64,000 nt of DNA from Fluviirhizobium alvei (GTDB lineage: Bacteria; Pseudomonadota; Alphaproteobacteria; Rhizobiales; Rhizobiaceae), in contig NZ_JAUOZU010000013.1 of assembly GCF_030551875.1 (NCBI RefSeq), positions 147,927-211,926 of the forward strand, in the 5' to 3' direction. The notes beneath the pieces were generated by a model, which worked only from the letters and a program-made list of their open reading frames with translations, ran no database searches and was not told the DNA's origin. Made by a program: the position numbers and the translations under genes. The stretch's first letter is position 1. Every line of letters starts with the position of its first letter. Shown here in pieces: positions 56,805 to 64,000 of this stretch.

Positions 56805-57110
56805 TTACCAGCTCGACTTCACGACACCGGGGATCTGCCCGAAGTTGCCGAGCTGACGCAGAGCGACACGCGACATCTTGAGCTTCCGGTAGAATGCGCG
56901 CGGACGACCGGTCACTTCGCAACGGTTGCGAATACGGGTCTTGGAGCCATTGCGCGGCAGTTCGGCCAGCTTGAGGGTAGCCTTGAACCGGTCTTCGATC
57001 GGAAGATTGCGGTCCGAAATGATTGCCTTCAGCTTGGCCCGCTTGTTGGCCTGCTGGGCAACCAGCTTACGGCGGCGCTTGTTCTTTTCAACTGCGCTTG
57101 TTTTCGCCAT
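56805..57110 (-). CDS. rpsN: 30S ribosomal protein S14 (zinc-independent form)
   Basis: A 101-residue S14 of the long type without a CxxC zinc site; the only Cys lies in [21 protein letters not shown]. Zinc-independent S14 is the normal form in alphaproteobacteria. Confidence 0.97.
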   Translation of the reverse strand: MAKTSAVEKNKRRRKLVAQQANKRAKLKAIISDRNLPIEDRFKATLKLAELPRNGSKTRIRNRCEVTGRPRAFYRKLKMSRVALRQLGNFGQIPGVVKSSW

Positions 57111-57143
57111 GTGTACGTTCCTTTTCTACGCTCGTCGTTACGG

Positions 57144-57701
57144 TCAGGTGCGGAACGGGAAGCTGAACTCTTTCAGGAGAGCCCGTGCCTCGTCGTCCGT
57201 CTGCGCCGTCGTGCAAACGATGATGTCCATGCCCCACATCTGATCAACCTTGTCGTAGTTGATTTCCGGGAACACGATGTGCTCCTTGATTCCCATGGCG
57301 AAGTTGCCACGGCCATCAAAGCTCTTCGGATTCAGGCCGCGGAAGTCGCGAACGCGCGGCAGCGCGATGTTGACCAGACGATCCATGAATTCATACATGC
57401 GGGCGCCACGCAGGGTCACCTTGGCACCGATCGGCATTCCTTCGCGGACCTTGAAGCCGGCGATGGAGTTGCGGGCGCGGGTGATCACCGGCTTCTGACC
57501 AGCGATAGCTGCGAGGTCGGCAGCAGCAACAGTCGGCTTCTTCGAATCAGCCGTTGCTTCGCCAACACCCATGTTGATGACGATCTTGTCGACACGCGGG
57601 ATCATCATCTCGTTGGCGTAGGAGAACTGCTCCTGCATCGCAGCGCGGATGCGACCAACATATTCCTTCTTGAGCCGCGGCTCGTACTTAGCTTCAGCCA
57701 T
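57144..57701 (-). CDS. rplE: 50S ribosomal protein L5
   Basis: A 185-residue L5 ([82 protein letters not shown]). ATG 57701 overlaps the last 8 bases of rplX, which argues for that start against the longer frame. It binds 5S rRNA and the P-site tRNA. Confidence 0.97.
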   Translation of the reverse strand: MAEAKYEPRLKKEYVGRIRAAMQEQFSYANEMMIPRVDKIVINMGVGEATADSKKPTVAAADLAAIAGQKPVITRARNSIAGFKVREGMPIGAKVTLRGARMYEFMDRLVNIALPRVRDFRGLNPKSFDGRGNFAMGIKEHIVFPEINYDKVDQMWGMDIIVCTTAQTDDEARALLKEFSFPFRT

Positions 57702-58005
57702 CGATCGATACCCCCGAACGCTTTGCCACGCGAACCTTCTTGTCGCCATCGATCTTGAAACCGACGCGGGTCGGCTTGCCGTCCTTGGGGTCGGCGATCG
57801 CGATGTTGGACAGGTGAATCGGGGCTTCCTTGGTGATGATGCCGGCTTCCTGGGAAGCAGACTGGCGCTGATGGCGCTTCACCACGTTGATACCGCGAAC
57901 GATGGCGCGGTCTTCCTTGGGCATGACCTGGAGGACTTCGCCGGAACGGCCCTTGTCCTTGCCGGTCAAGATGACGACCTTGTCGCCCTTGCGAATCTTT
58001 TGCAT
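57694..58005 (-). CDS. rplX: 50S ribosomal protein L24
   Basis: A 103-residue L24 with the KOW motif at its N-terminus ([24 protein letters not shown]), an assembly initiator protein. It overlaps rplE by 8 bases, suggesting coupled translation. Confidence 0.97.
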   Translation of the reverse strand: MQKIRKGDKVVILTGKDKGRSGEVLQVMPKEDRAIVRGINVVKRHQRQSASQEAGIITKEAPIHLSNIAIADPKDGKPTRVGFKIDGDKKVRVAKRSGVSIDG

Positions 58006-58022
58006 CTCAGTCGTTCCCTCTC

Positions 58023-58391
58023 TTACAGCACTTCCGGAGCCAGCGAGATGATCTTCATGTGGTTCTTGGCGCGAAGTTCGCGCGGAACCGGTCCGAAGAT
58101 ACGGGTGCCGATCGGCTCTTTCTTGTTGTCGATGAGAACGGCTGCGTTGCTGTCGAAGCGAATCACGCTTCCATCCGGACGGCGGATGTCCTTGGCGGTA
58201 CGAACCACCACGGCTTTCATCACGTCACCCTTCTTAACGCGGCCGCGCGGGATGGCTTCCTTGATCGAAACGACGATGATGTCGCCGATCGATGCGTACT
58301 TACGCTTGGAGCCGCCCAGCACCTTGATGCACATGACACGACGTGCGCCGGAATTGTCCGCCACGTCGAGGTTTGTTTGCATCTGAATCAT
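58023..58391 (-). CDS. rplN: 50S ribosomal protein L14
   Basis: A 122-residue L14 ([71 protein letters not shown]). ATG 58391 is the family start. The 199-base gap from rpsQ contains a terminator-like hairpin. Confidence 0.97.
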   Translation of the reverse strand: MIQMQTNLDVADNSGARRVMCIKVLGGSKRKYASIGDIIVVSIKEAIPRGRVKKGDVMKAVVVRTAKDIRRPDGSVIRFDSNAAVLIDNKKEPIGTRIFGPVPRELRAKNHMKIISLAPEVL

Positions 58392-58541
58392 GTCAGGTCG
58401 CCTTCTTGTTATGACCGGAATGGTTGGACATGGGCAAAACACCCCATCCCCTGGCCCGGCTTTTCAGTCCCAATTTCAGTGGAATGGGCGCGTCATATAG
58501 GAAACGCGCCCAAAAGCAAGTCTTTTCTCAAAAAGAGTTCA

Positions 58542-58562
58542 CGCCCGGAGGTCTTCCGGGCG
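58542..58562 (-). terminator. Terminator-like hairpin between rpsQ and rplN
   Basis: CGCCCGGA (58542-58549) and TCCGGGCG (58555-58562) form a perfect 8-bp stem. On the minus strand it is followed after 6 bases by TCTTTTTG. It lies 28 bases after the rpsQ stop. Confidence 0.55.
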
Positions 58563-58590
58563 ATCATTCTTGTCAAGCTATCAGGCGCTC

Positions 58591-58827
58591 TCAGGAGTGA
58601 ACGGTCACAACCCGCCAGCGCTTGTCCTTGGAAATCGGTGCGCATTCCTCGATGGAAACGACATCACCGGTCTTCACGGCATTGTTTTCGTCATGAGCCT
58701 TGTACTTCTTGGAACGGCGCACCGTCTTCTGAAGCAAGGGGTGGGCAAAACGACGCTCGACGCGGACCACAACGGTCTTGTCGTTCTTGTCGCTGACTAC
58801 GGTGCCCTGCAGAATGCGTTTCGGCAT
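58591..58827 (-). CDS. rpsQ: 30S ribosomal protein S17
   Basis: A 78-residue S17 ([71 protein letters not shown]). A primary 16S-binding protein. The following 199-base gap is the longest between the S10 and spc genes here. Confidence 0.97.
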   Translation of the reverse strand: MPKRILQGTVVSDKNDKTVVVRVERRFAHPLLQKTVRRSKKYKAHDENNAVKTGDVVSIEECAPISKDKRWRVVTVHS

Positions 58828-58839
58828 TTCCTAGTTCCT

Positions 58840-59040
58840 TCAAGCCTTGGCTTCGGCCGCCTTCTGGCGGGCGATAGTTTTGATCCGGGCGATATCCTTG
58901 CGGATCTCGTTGAAGCGGGCTGTCTTTTCGAGCTGGCCGGTAGCCTGCTGGAAACGCAGATTGAACTGCTCCTTCTTCAACTTCGCGATCTCTTCAGTGA
59001 GCTGGTCGGCGCTCAGTGCGCGCACGTCAGACGCTTTCAT
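58840..59040 (-). CDS. rpmC: 50S ribosomal protein L29
   Basis: A 66-residue L29 ([59 protein letters not shown]). ATG 59040 is the family start; longer frames are read into rplP. It sits beside the polypeptide exit tunnel. Confidence 0.97.
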   Translation of the reverse strand: MKASDVRALSADQLTEEIAKLKKEQFNLRFQQATGQLEKTARFNEIRKDIARIKTIARQKAAEAKA

Positions 59041-59051
59041 CTGCTCTCTCC

Positions 59052-59465
59052 TTATTCGGCGATACGCTGGACGAAGCGCGTCTTGACGGAGAGCTTGGCA
59101 GCTCCCAGACGCAGAGCCTCGCGGGCGATTTCTTCGCTGACACCGTCGATCTCGAACATGATTCGACCCGGCTTGACCTTGCAAGCCCAGTATTCGACGG
59201 AACCCTTACCTTTACCCATACGAACTTCGGTCGGCTTGGCGGTAACCGGAACGTCCGGGAACACGCGGATCCAGACGCGACCGGCGCGCTTCATGTAACG
59301 GGTGATGGCACGACGAGCCGCTTCGATCTGACGTGCATTGACGCGATCGGGCTCCTGGGCCTTCAGGCCGTACTCGCCGAACGCCAGGTCAGAACCACCC
59401 TTGGCAACGCCATGGATACGGCCCTTGAACTGCTTGCGGAACTTTGTACGCTTTGGCTGCAACAT
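59052..59465 (-). CDS. rplP: 50S ribosomal protein L16
   Basis: A 137-residue L16 ([100 protein letters not shown]). It contacts the A-site tRNA elbow. Confidence 0.98.
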   Translation of the reverse strand: MLQPKRTKFRKQFKGRIHGVAKGGSDLAFGEYGLKAQEPDRVNARQIEAARRAITRYMKRAGRVWIRVFPDVPVTAKPTEVRMGKGKGSVEYWACKVKPGRIMFEIDGVSEEIAREALRLGAAKLSVKTRFVQRIAE

Positions 59466-59496
59466 TTTCTATTCTCCGAAATCTGCCGGACCGCTA

Positions 59497-60207
59497 TCAA
59501 GCGTTCTCGCGGCGGCGATTGTTGTTGCCGCCCTGGTTGTCGCCTTCCACGGCACGACGCTCGGAGGCCATCGGATCGTGCTCAAGGATTTCACCCTTGA
59601 AGATCCAGACCTTGATGCCGCAAACACCGAAAGCGGTGTGGGCTTCGGCGACGCCGTAATCGATATCCGCACGCAGCGTGTGCAGCGGAACGCGGCCTTC
59701 GCGATACCATTCGGTACGCGCGATTTCCGCACCGCCGAGACGGCCGGCGCAGGTGATCTTGATGCCTTCGGCACCGAGACGCATGGCCGACTGAACCGCA
59801 CGCTTCATGGCACGACGGAAGGCAACGCGGCGCTCGAGCTGCTGGGCAATGCCCTGGGCAACCAGCGTCGAGTCGATTTCCGGCTTGCGCACTTCAACGA
59901 TGTTGAGGTGCGTTTCGGAGGAAGTCATGTCCGAGACCTTCTTGCGAAGCTTCTCGATGTCGGCGCCCTTCTTGCCGATGATCAGACCCGGACGAGCTGA
60001 GTGGATGGTCACGCGGCACTTCTTGTGCGGACGTTCGATGACGACCTTGGCAATGCCGGCAGCCTTGAGCTCGTCCATGAGATACTTGCGGATGGCAAGG
60101 TCTTCATGCAGCAGCTGGCCATATTCGGCATTGTCTGCGAACCAGCGGCTATCCCAGGTCCGGTTGATGCCGAGACGGAAGCCGATCGGATTGATTTTCT
60201 GACCCAT
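59497..60207 (-). CDS. rpsC: 30S ribosomal protein S3
   Basis: A 236-residue S3 with its KH domain ([24 protein letters not shown]) and C-terminal domain ([56 protein letters not shown]). The last residues are Arg/Asn-rich. Its ATG overlaps the rplV stop (TAATG). Confidence 0.98.
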   Translation of the reverse strand: MGQKINPIGFRLGINRTWDSRWFADNAEYGQLLHEDLAIRKYLMDELKAAGIAKVVIERPHKKCRVTIHSARPGLIIGKKGADIEKLRKKVSDMTSSETHLNIVEVRKPEIDSTLVAQGIAQQLERRVAFRRAMKRAVQSAMRLGAEGIKITCAGRLGGAEIARTEWYREGRVPLHTLRADIDYGVAEAHTAFGVCGIKVWIFKGEILEHDPMASERRAVEGDNQGGNNNRRRENA

Positions 60208-60596
60208 TATGCGGCCTCCCCTTTTTCGGCGACTTCGCGAACCACGATCGTGAGATGCGAGAACGGCTTTTCGATGCGCGATGCACGGCCACGGCCACGG
60301 GCGTGGAAGCGCTTCATCACGATCGACTTGCCGACATAGGCCTCGGCGACGACGAGAGCGTCGACGTCGAGGTCATGGTTGTTCTCGGCGTTCGCGATAG
60401 CCGATTCGAGCGTCTTCTTGACAGTCGAAGCGATACGCTTGCGGGAGAATTCGAGCTCAGCGAGAGCGCGCTCGACCTTCTTGCCACGGATCATTGCGGC
60501 AACGAGGTTCAGCTTCTGGGGGCTCACGCGAATGGTGCGGGCTACTGCCTGCGCCTCATTGTCCTTGAGCCGGCGTTCGGTTTTTGCCTTGCCCAT
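60207..60596 (-). CDS. rplV: 50S ribosomal protein L22
   Basis: A 129-residue L22 ([91 protein letters not shown]). ATG 60596 is the family start; the 61-residue extension is noise. Its loop lines the exit tunnel. Confidence 0.97.
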   Translation of the reverse strand: MGKAKTERRLKDNEAQAVARTIRVSPQKLNLVAAMIRGKKVERALAELEFSRKRIASTVKKTLESAIANAENNHDLDVDALVVAEAYVGKSIVMKRFHARGRGRASRIEKPFSHLTIVVREVAEKGEAA

Positions 60597-60598
60597 GA

Positions 60599-60877
60599 TT
60601 ACTTCCTCTTCGCCTTCTTGTCCGCGCCGTGACCGTAATAGGTCCGGGTCGGGGAGAACTCGCCGAACTTGTGTCCGACCATTTCTTCCGAAACCAGCAC
60701 GGGAACGTGCTTGTTGCCGTTGTAGACGCCGAACGTCAGACCAACGAACTGGGGAAGAATGGTGGAGCGACGGCTCCACATCTTGATTACTTCTGCACGA
60801 CCGCCGGAGCGAACCTTCTCAGCCTTCTTGAGAAGATAGCCGTCAACGAACGGGCCTTTCCATACTGAACGAGCCAT
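60599..60877 (-). CDS. rpsS: 30S ribosomal protein S19
   Basis: A 92-residue S19 ([83 protein letters not shown]). It lies only 2 bases before rplV. Confidence 0.98.
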   Translation of the reverse strand: MARSVWKGPFVDGYLLKKAEKVRSGGRAEVIKMWSRRSTILPQFVGLTFGVYNGNKHVPVLVSEEMVGHKFGEFSPTRTYYGHGADKKAKRK

Positions 60878-60896
60878 TAATGACTTCCTCTCTCAA

Positions 60897-61727
60897 TTAG
60901 CGCTGATGACGCGAGCGCATGATGAACTTGTTGGTCGACTTGTTGGTGCGGGTACGCTTGCCCTTGGTGGGCTTGCCCCACGGAGTCACCGGATGGCGAC
61001 CACCAGAGGTGCGACCTTCACCACCACCGTGCGGGTGGTCGACCGGGTTCATCGCAACGCCGCGAACGTGCGGACGCTTGCCCTTCCAGATCGAACGACC
61101 GGCCTTGCCGTCGTTGATGTTGCCATGGTCCGGGTTGGACACGGCACCGACGGTAGCCATGCACGAACCGGGAACGAGGCGCTGTTCACCCGAATTCAGG
61201 CGAAGGATGGCCATGCCCTGGTCGCGGCCGACGAGCTGGACATAGGTGCCAGCCGAACGAGCCATCTGACCGCCCTTGCCCGGCTTCATTTCCACATTGT
61301 GGACGATGGAGCCGACCGGGATGTAAGCGAGCGGCATAGCGTTGCCGGGCTTCACATCGACGCCCTTGGTGGACGCGATCACCTTGTCGCCGGCAGCGAG
61401 ACGCTGCGGAGCCAGGATGTAGCTCAGCTCGCCATCGGCATACTTGATCAGCGCGATGAAAGCGGTGCGGTTCGGGTCATATTCCAGACGCTCGACGGTT
61501 GCTTCGATGTCGAACTTGCGACGCTTGAAGTCCACGAGACGGTAGGAGCGCTTGTGACCACCACCCTGGTAGCGGGCCGTAACCCGACCGGTGTTGTTGC
61601 GGCCGCCCTTGGAGTTAAGACCCTCGGTCAGCGCCTTGACAGGCTTGCCCTTGTGGAGGCCCGAACGGTCGACGATCACCAGCTGGCGCTGGCTCGGCGT
61701 TACCGGATTGAATGTTTTCAATGCCAT
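60897..61727 (-). CDS. rplB: 50S ribosomal protein L2
   Basis: A 276-residue L2 with [29 protein letters not shown], including the conserved His in the peptidyl-transferase region. Normal length for the family. Confidence 0.98.
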   Translation of the reverse strand: MALKTFNPVTPSQRQLVIVDRSGLHKGKPVKALTEGLNSKGGRNNTGRVTARYQGGGHKRSYRLVDFKRRKFDIEATVERLEYDPNRTAFIALIKYADGELSYILAPQRLAAGDKVIASTKGVDVKPGNAMPLAYIPVGSIVHNVEMKPGKGGQMARSAGTYVQLVGRDQGMAILRLNSGEQRLVPGSCMATVGAVSNPDHGNINDGKAGRSIWKGKRPHVRGVAMNPVDHPHGGGEGRTSGGRHPVTPWGKPTKGKRTRTNKSTNKFIMRSRHQR

Positions 61728-61738
61728 TGTCTTATTCC

Positions 61739-62032
61739 TCAGAGACCGGTGGTCACGTCGAGCGTCTGGCCTTCAGCCAGAGTTACGACGGCCTTCTTGA
61801 CGTCCTGCTGCTTGCCGAGGGTATTGCGGAAGCGCTTGGTCTTGCCCTTGCGAACCAGGGTGTTGACCGCGGTGACCTTGACGCCGAACAGTGCTTCGAC
61901 GGCAGCCTTGATTTCCGGCTTCGAAGCGGCCTTGTCGACGTTGAAGACGACCTGGTTGTTTTCGGAAACCAGGGTCGACTTTTCCGTGATCACGGGCTTA
62001 ACGATCACATCATAGTGGCGAAGATCAGTCAT
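61739..62032 (-). CDS. rplW: 50S ribosomal protein L23
   Basis: A 97-residue L23 ([62 protein letters not shown]), the docking site for trigger factor and SRP at the exit tunnel. Its ATG overlaps the rplD stop by 4 bases (ATGA). Confidence 0.98.
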   Translation of the reverse strand: MTDLRHYDVIVKPVITEKSTLVSENNQVVFNVDKAASKPEIKAAVEALFGVKVTAVNTLVRKGKTKRFRNTLGKQQDVKKAVVTLAEGQTLDVTTGL

Positions 62033-62649
62033 TTGAACCGCTCCTCCAGAGCTTCAACCGCAGCCTTGGAAAGAACGAGCTTGTTGCGGCGCAGGATGTC
62101 ATAGACGTTGATGCCCTGAACCGGCAGCACGTCGACGTTCGGAATGTTCTGGGCGGCGAGCTTGAAGTTTGCATCAAGTTCGGCACCGCCGATGAACAGG
62201 ACGTTGTTCAGGCCGAGACCGCTGAGAGCACCGACCAGTTCCTTGGTCTTTGCCTGTGCGGAAACGAGCTGATCGACAACGATCAGGTCTTCAGCCTTCA
62301 GCTTGGCAGACAGGGCGTGACGCAGAGCAAGAGCGCGGATCTTCTTCGGAAGATCGTGAGCGTGGCTGCGAACAACCGGGCCGTGAGCACGACCGCCGCC
62401 GCGGAACTGCGGAGCGCGAGCCGAATGGTGACGAGCGCGACCCGTACCCTTCTGCTTGTACATCTTGGAACCGGTGCGAGCGATTTCGCTGCGGGTCTTG
62501 GTCTTGTGCGTACCCTGGCGCTTCTTGGCGAGCTGATAGCGCACCATGCGAGCGATGATGTCTTCGCGGGGGTCAAGGCCGAAAATGGCGTCGGAGACGG
62601 CAACCTTGCCAGCGTCCTTGCCTTCGAGCGTTTTTACGGTGAGATCCAT
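62029..62649 (-). CDS. rplD: 50S ribosomal protein L4
   Basis: A 206-residue L4 ([60 protein letters not shown] is the tunnel loop). ATG 62649 ([14 protein letters not shown]) is the family start. In gammaproteobacteria L4 represses the S10 operon; no such leader can be judged here. Confidence 0.97.
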   Translation of the reverse strand: MDLTVKTLEGKDAGKVAVSDAIFGLDPREDIIARMVRYQLAKKRQGTHKTKTRSEIARTGSKMYKQKGTGRARHHSARAPQFRGGGRAHGPVVRSHAHDLPKKIRALALRHALSAKLKAEDLIVVDQLVSAQAKTKELVGALSGLGLNNVLFIGGAELDANFKLAAQNIPNVDVLPVQGINVYDILRRNKLVLSKAAVEALEERFK

Positions 62650-62662
62650 CTTTGAGGCTCCC

Positions 62663-63343
62663 TTACTTGGCTGCGCGGATGCCAGCCGGACGCGGAGCGT
62701 CAGCCGGGATGCCCGCCTTGACGGCGTCGCGAACGATGATCCATGCGCCCTTGGAGCCGGGAACGGCACCGCGCACGAGGATGAGACCGCGATCCTCGTC
62801 CGTCGAAACGACTTCGAGGTTCTGCGTGGTCACGCGGGTCTGACCCATGTGGCCGGCCATCTTCTTGTTCTTGAAGACGCGACCCGGATCCTGACGGTTA
62901 CCCGTCGAACCATGCGAGCGGTGCGAGACGGACACGCCGTGTGTCGCGCGGAGACCGCCGAAATTGTGCCGCTTCATCGCACCGGCAAAACCCTTACCGA
63001 TGGAGGTGCCGGTCACGTCGACGAGCTGGCCCGGAACGAAATGGGTAGCGGCGAGTTCGGCGCCGACATCGATCATGTTTTCGGGGGTCACGCGGAATTC
63101 GGCAAGCTTTGCCTTCGGCTCGACCTGGGCAAGCGCGAAGTTGCCGCGCATGGCCTTGGACACATTCTTGACCTTGGCAACGCCGGCGCCGAGCTGGACG
63201 GCCGTGTATCCGTTCTTTTCTTCTGTGCGCTGGGCCACCACCTGGCAGTTTTCCATGCGCAACACTGTTACGGGAACATGTTCACCGGCATCTGTGTAGA
63301 TGCGGGTCATCCCCACCTTCTGTGCAATCACACCTGAACGCAT
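62663..63343 (-). CDS. rplC: 50S ribosomal protein L3
   Basis: A 226-residue L3 ([40 protein letters not shown]; the central [52 protein letters not shown] loop reaches the peptidyl-transferase centre). The 156-base gap from rpsJ is large for this operon. Confidence 0.97.
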   Translation of the reverse strand: MRSGVIAQKVGMTRIYTDAGEHVPVTVLRMENCQVVAQRTEEKNGYTAVQLGAGVAKVKNVSKAMRGNFALAQVEPKAKLAEFRVTPENMIDVGAELAATHFVPGQLVDVTGTSIGKGFAGAMKRHNFGGLRATHGVSVSHRSHGSTGNRQDPGRVFKNKKMAGHMGQTRVTTQNLEVVSTDEDRGLILVRGAVPGSKGAWIIVRDAVKAGIPADAPRPAGIRAAK

Positions 63344-63499
63344 TGGTTCATTTCCTCTTAGAAGTCCATCCGGGGTTTTGCCCCTTCGTGCCTCTTGTTT
63401 AAGGATTCCGTCAGATCATCACGATCTTCCGGTTTCCCGTTCCTGGAAGCCGTTGGCTTGCGCCACGTTCCTTCCTTGTTATTTCGGCTTTCGCCGGAC

Positions 63500-63808
63500 T
63501 TAGAGCTTGATTTCGACGTCGACGCCGGCGGCGAGATCGAGCTTCATCAGCGCGTCGACCGTCTGAGGAGTCGGATCGACGATATCGAGAAGACGCTTGT
63601 GCGTCCGCATTTCAAACTGCTCGCGGCTCTTCTTGTCCACGTGCGGCGAACGGTTCACGGTGAAACGTTCAATCCGCGTCGGCAGCGGCACGGGACCGCG
63701 AACCTGTGCACCCGTACGCTTCGCCGTCGAGACGATTTCGCGCGTGGAGGCATCGAGGATCCGGTGATCGAACGCCTTGAGGCGGATACGGATATTCTGG
63801 CCGTTCAT
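63500..63808 (-). CDS. rpsJ: 30S ribosomal protein S10
   Basis: A 102-residue S10 ([102 protein letters not shown]). It also acts as NusE in antitermination. It follows tuf after 116 bases. Confidence 0.98.
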   Translation of the reverse strand: MNGQNIRIRLKAFDHRILDASTREIVSTAKRTGAQVRGPVPLPTRIERFTVNRSPHVDKKSREQFEMRTHKRLLDIVDPTPQTVDALMKLDLAAGVDVEIKL

Positions 63809-63876
63809 TCAACTAGTCCTTGTTCAACAAGTCCGCAGAGCGGACCGTTTTGAATGTTTATTCTTGCTTCAAACGA

Positions 63877-63903
63877 TGGCAGGGACCCTTTAGGCCCCTG
63901 CCA
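63877..63903. terminator. Hairpin between tuf and rpsJ
   Basis: TGGCAGGG (63877-63884) and CCCTGCCA (63896-63903) form a perfect 8-bp stem 21 bases after the tuf stop. No T-tract follows on the minus strand (ATCGTTTG), so it may be a processing site that separates tuf mRNA. Confidence 0.5.
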
Positions 63904-63924
63904 CCTGATTTGTAAAGCCCAAAA

Positions 63925-64000
63925 TTACTCGATGATGGAGGCGACGATGCCTGCACCGACGGTACGGCCACCTTCGCGGATAGCGAAGCGGAGCTTTTCT
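63925..64000 (-). CDS. tuf: Elongation factor Tu, C-terminal end (partial)
   Basis: The last 24 residues of EF-Tu are encoded from the right edge to TAA 63927-63925, reading EKLRFAIREGG then RTVGAGIVASIIE, the standard C-terminus. The rest lies outside the window. Its position before rpsJ is the usual tufA-rpsJ order of the str/S10 region. Confidence 0.96.
   Translation of the reverse strand, partial: EKLRFAIREGGRTVGAGIVASIIE

Noticed and set aside
55296..57758. An 820-residue open frame on the plus strand
   Set aside because: It runs antisense through rplR to rplE. The sequence matches no protein family, and the ribosomal genes are certain.

Overview
The window is chromosomal DNA of an alphaproteobacterium, most likely a member of the Rhizobiales (Rhizobiaceae or a near relative). 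The basis is GC-rich third codon positions, an alphaproteobacterial S10-spc-alpha ribosomal operon with adk after secY, an NDUFS4-type complex I subunit, DUF1489, BTLCP-type peptidase, a two-domain cold-shock protein next to a DUF192 gene, and the neighbour sets tpiA-secG-pyrG and alaC-hom-recJ. The genus cannot be fixed from the sequence alone.

Layout. 1-1450 is the right end of an integrated element: a truncated gene, a small gene and a tyrosine recombinase that runs up to the 3' end of tRNA-Arg(UCU). 1.5-6 kb holds tRNA-Arg, the complex I subunit, tRNA-Pro(UGG), a DUF192 protein and cold-shock protein pair, glyoxalase I, an M15-type lipoprotein and two tRNA-Glu(UUC) copies, each with its own promoter. 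6-10.5 kb is the minus-strand set alaC, hom, recJ. 10.5-18.2 kb holds a small lipoprotein, PHA synthase, map-radC, an old yellow enzyme, an HExxH/RTX protein and a diguanylate cyclase. A 355-bp nested palindromic element separates these from tpiA-secG-pyrG (minus). 21.9-32.6 kb carries a secreted caspase-like protein with a secreted partner, an alpha/beta hydrolase, parE, a PilZ protein, a BTLCP-type peptidase, several small membrane proteins and a D,D-carboxypeptidase with a SPOR domain. 32.6-49 kb is mainly metabolism and transport: DUF1489, sdaA, a three-gene membrane cluster, a MerR regulator, mgtE, a CpxP/Spy-like protein with its two-component system, a DMT exporter, a GMC oxidoreductase divergent from frmA, and a fused aconitase-X gene. 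49-64 kb is the ribosomal operon on the minus strand, from the end of tuf to rplQ.

Functional links. The tRNAs, ribosomal operon, recJ, parE, pyrG, map and secY/secG are core. Envelope work is heavily represented: M15 lipoprotein, D,D-carboxypeptidase, CpxP-like stress system, caspase pair and BTLCP. Two c-di-GMP proteins, a cyclase and a PilZ receptor, lie 9 kb apart.

The least expected signals are regulatory or structural. An intrinsic terminator sits inside the signal-peptide codons of the DUF192 gene, directly downstream of a cold-shock protein gene. A composite palindromic repeat element lies between two genes. A 16-bp motif is shared by the MerR promoter and the GMC/frmA divergent region. 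Several strong hairpins sit between ribosomal genes. No CRISPR array, insertion sequence or complete defence system was seen.
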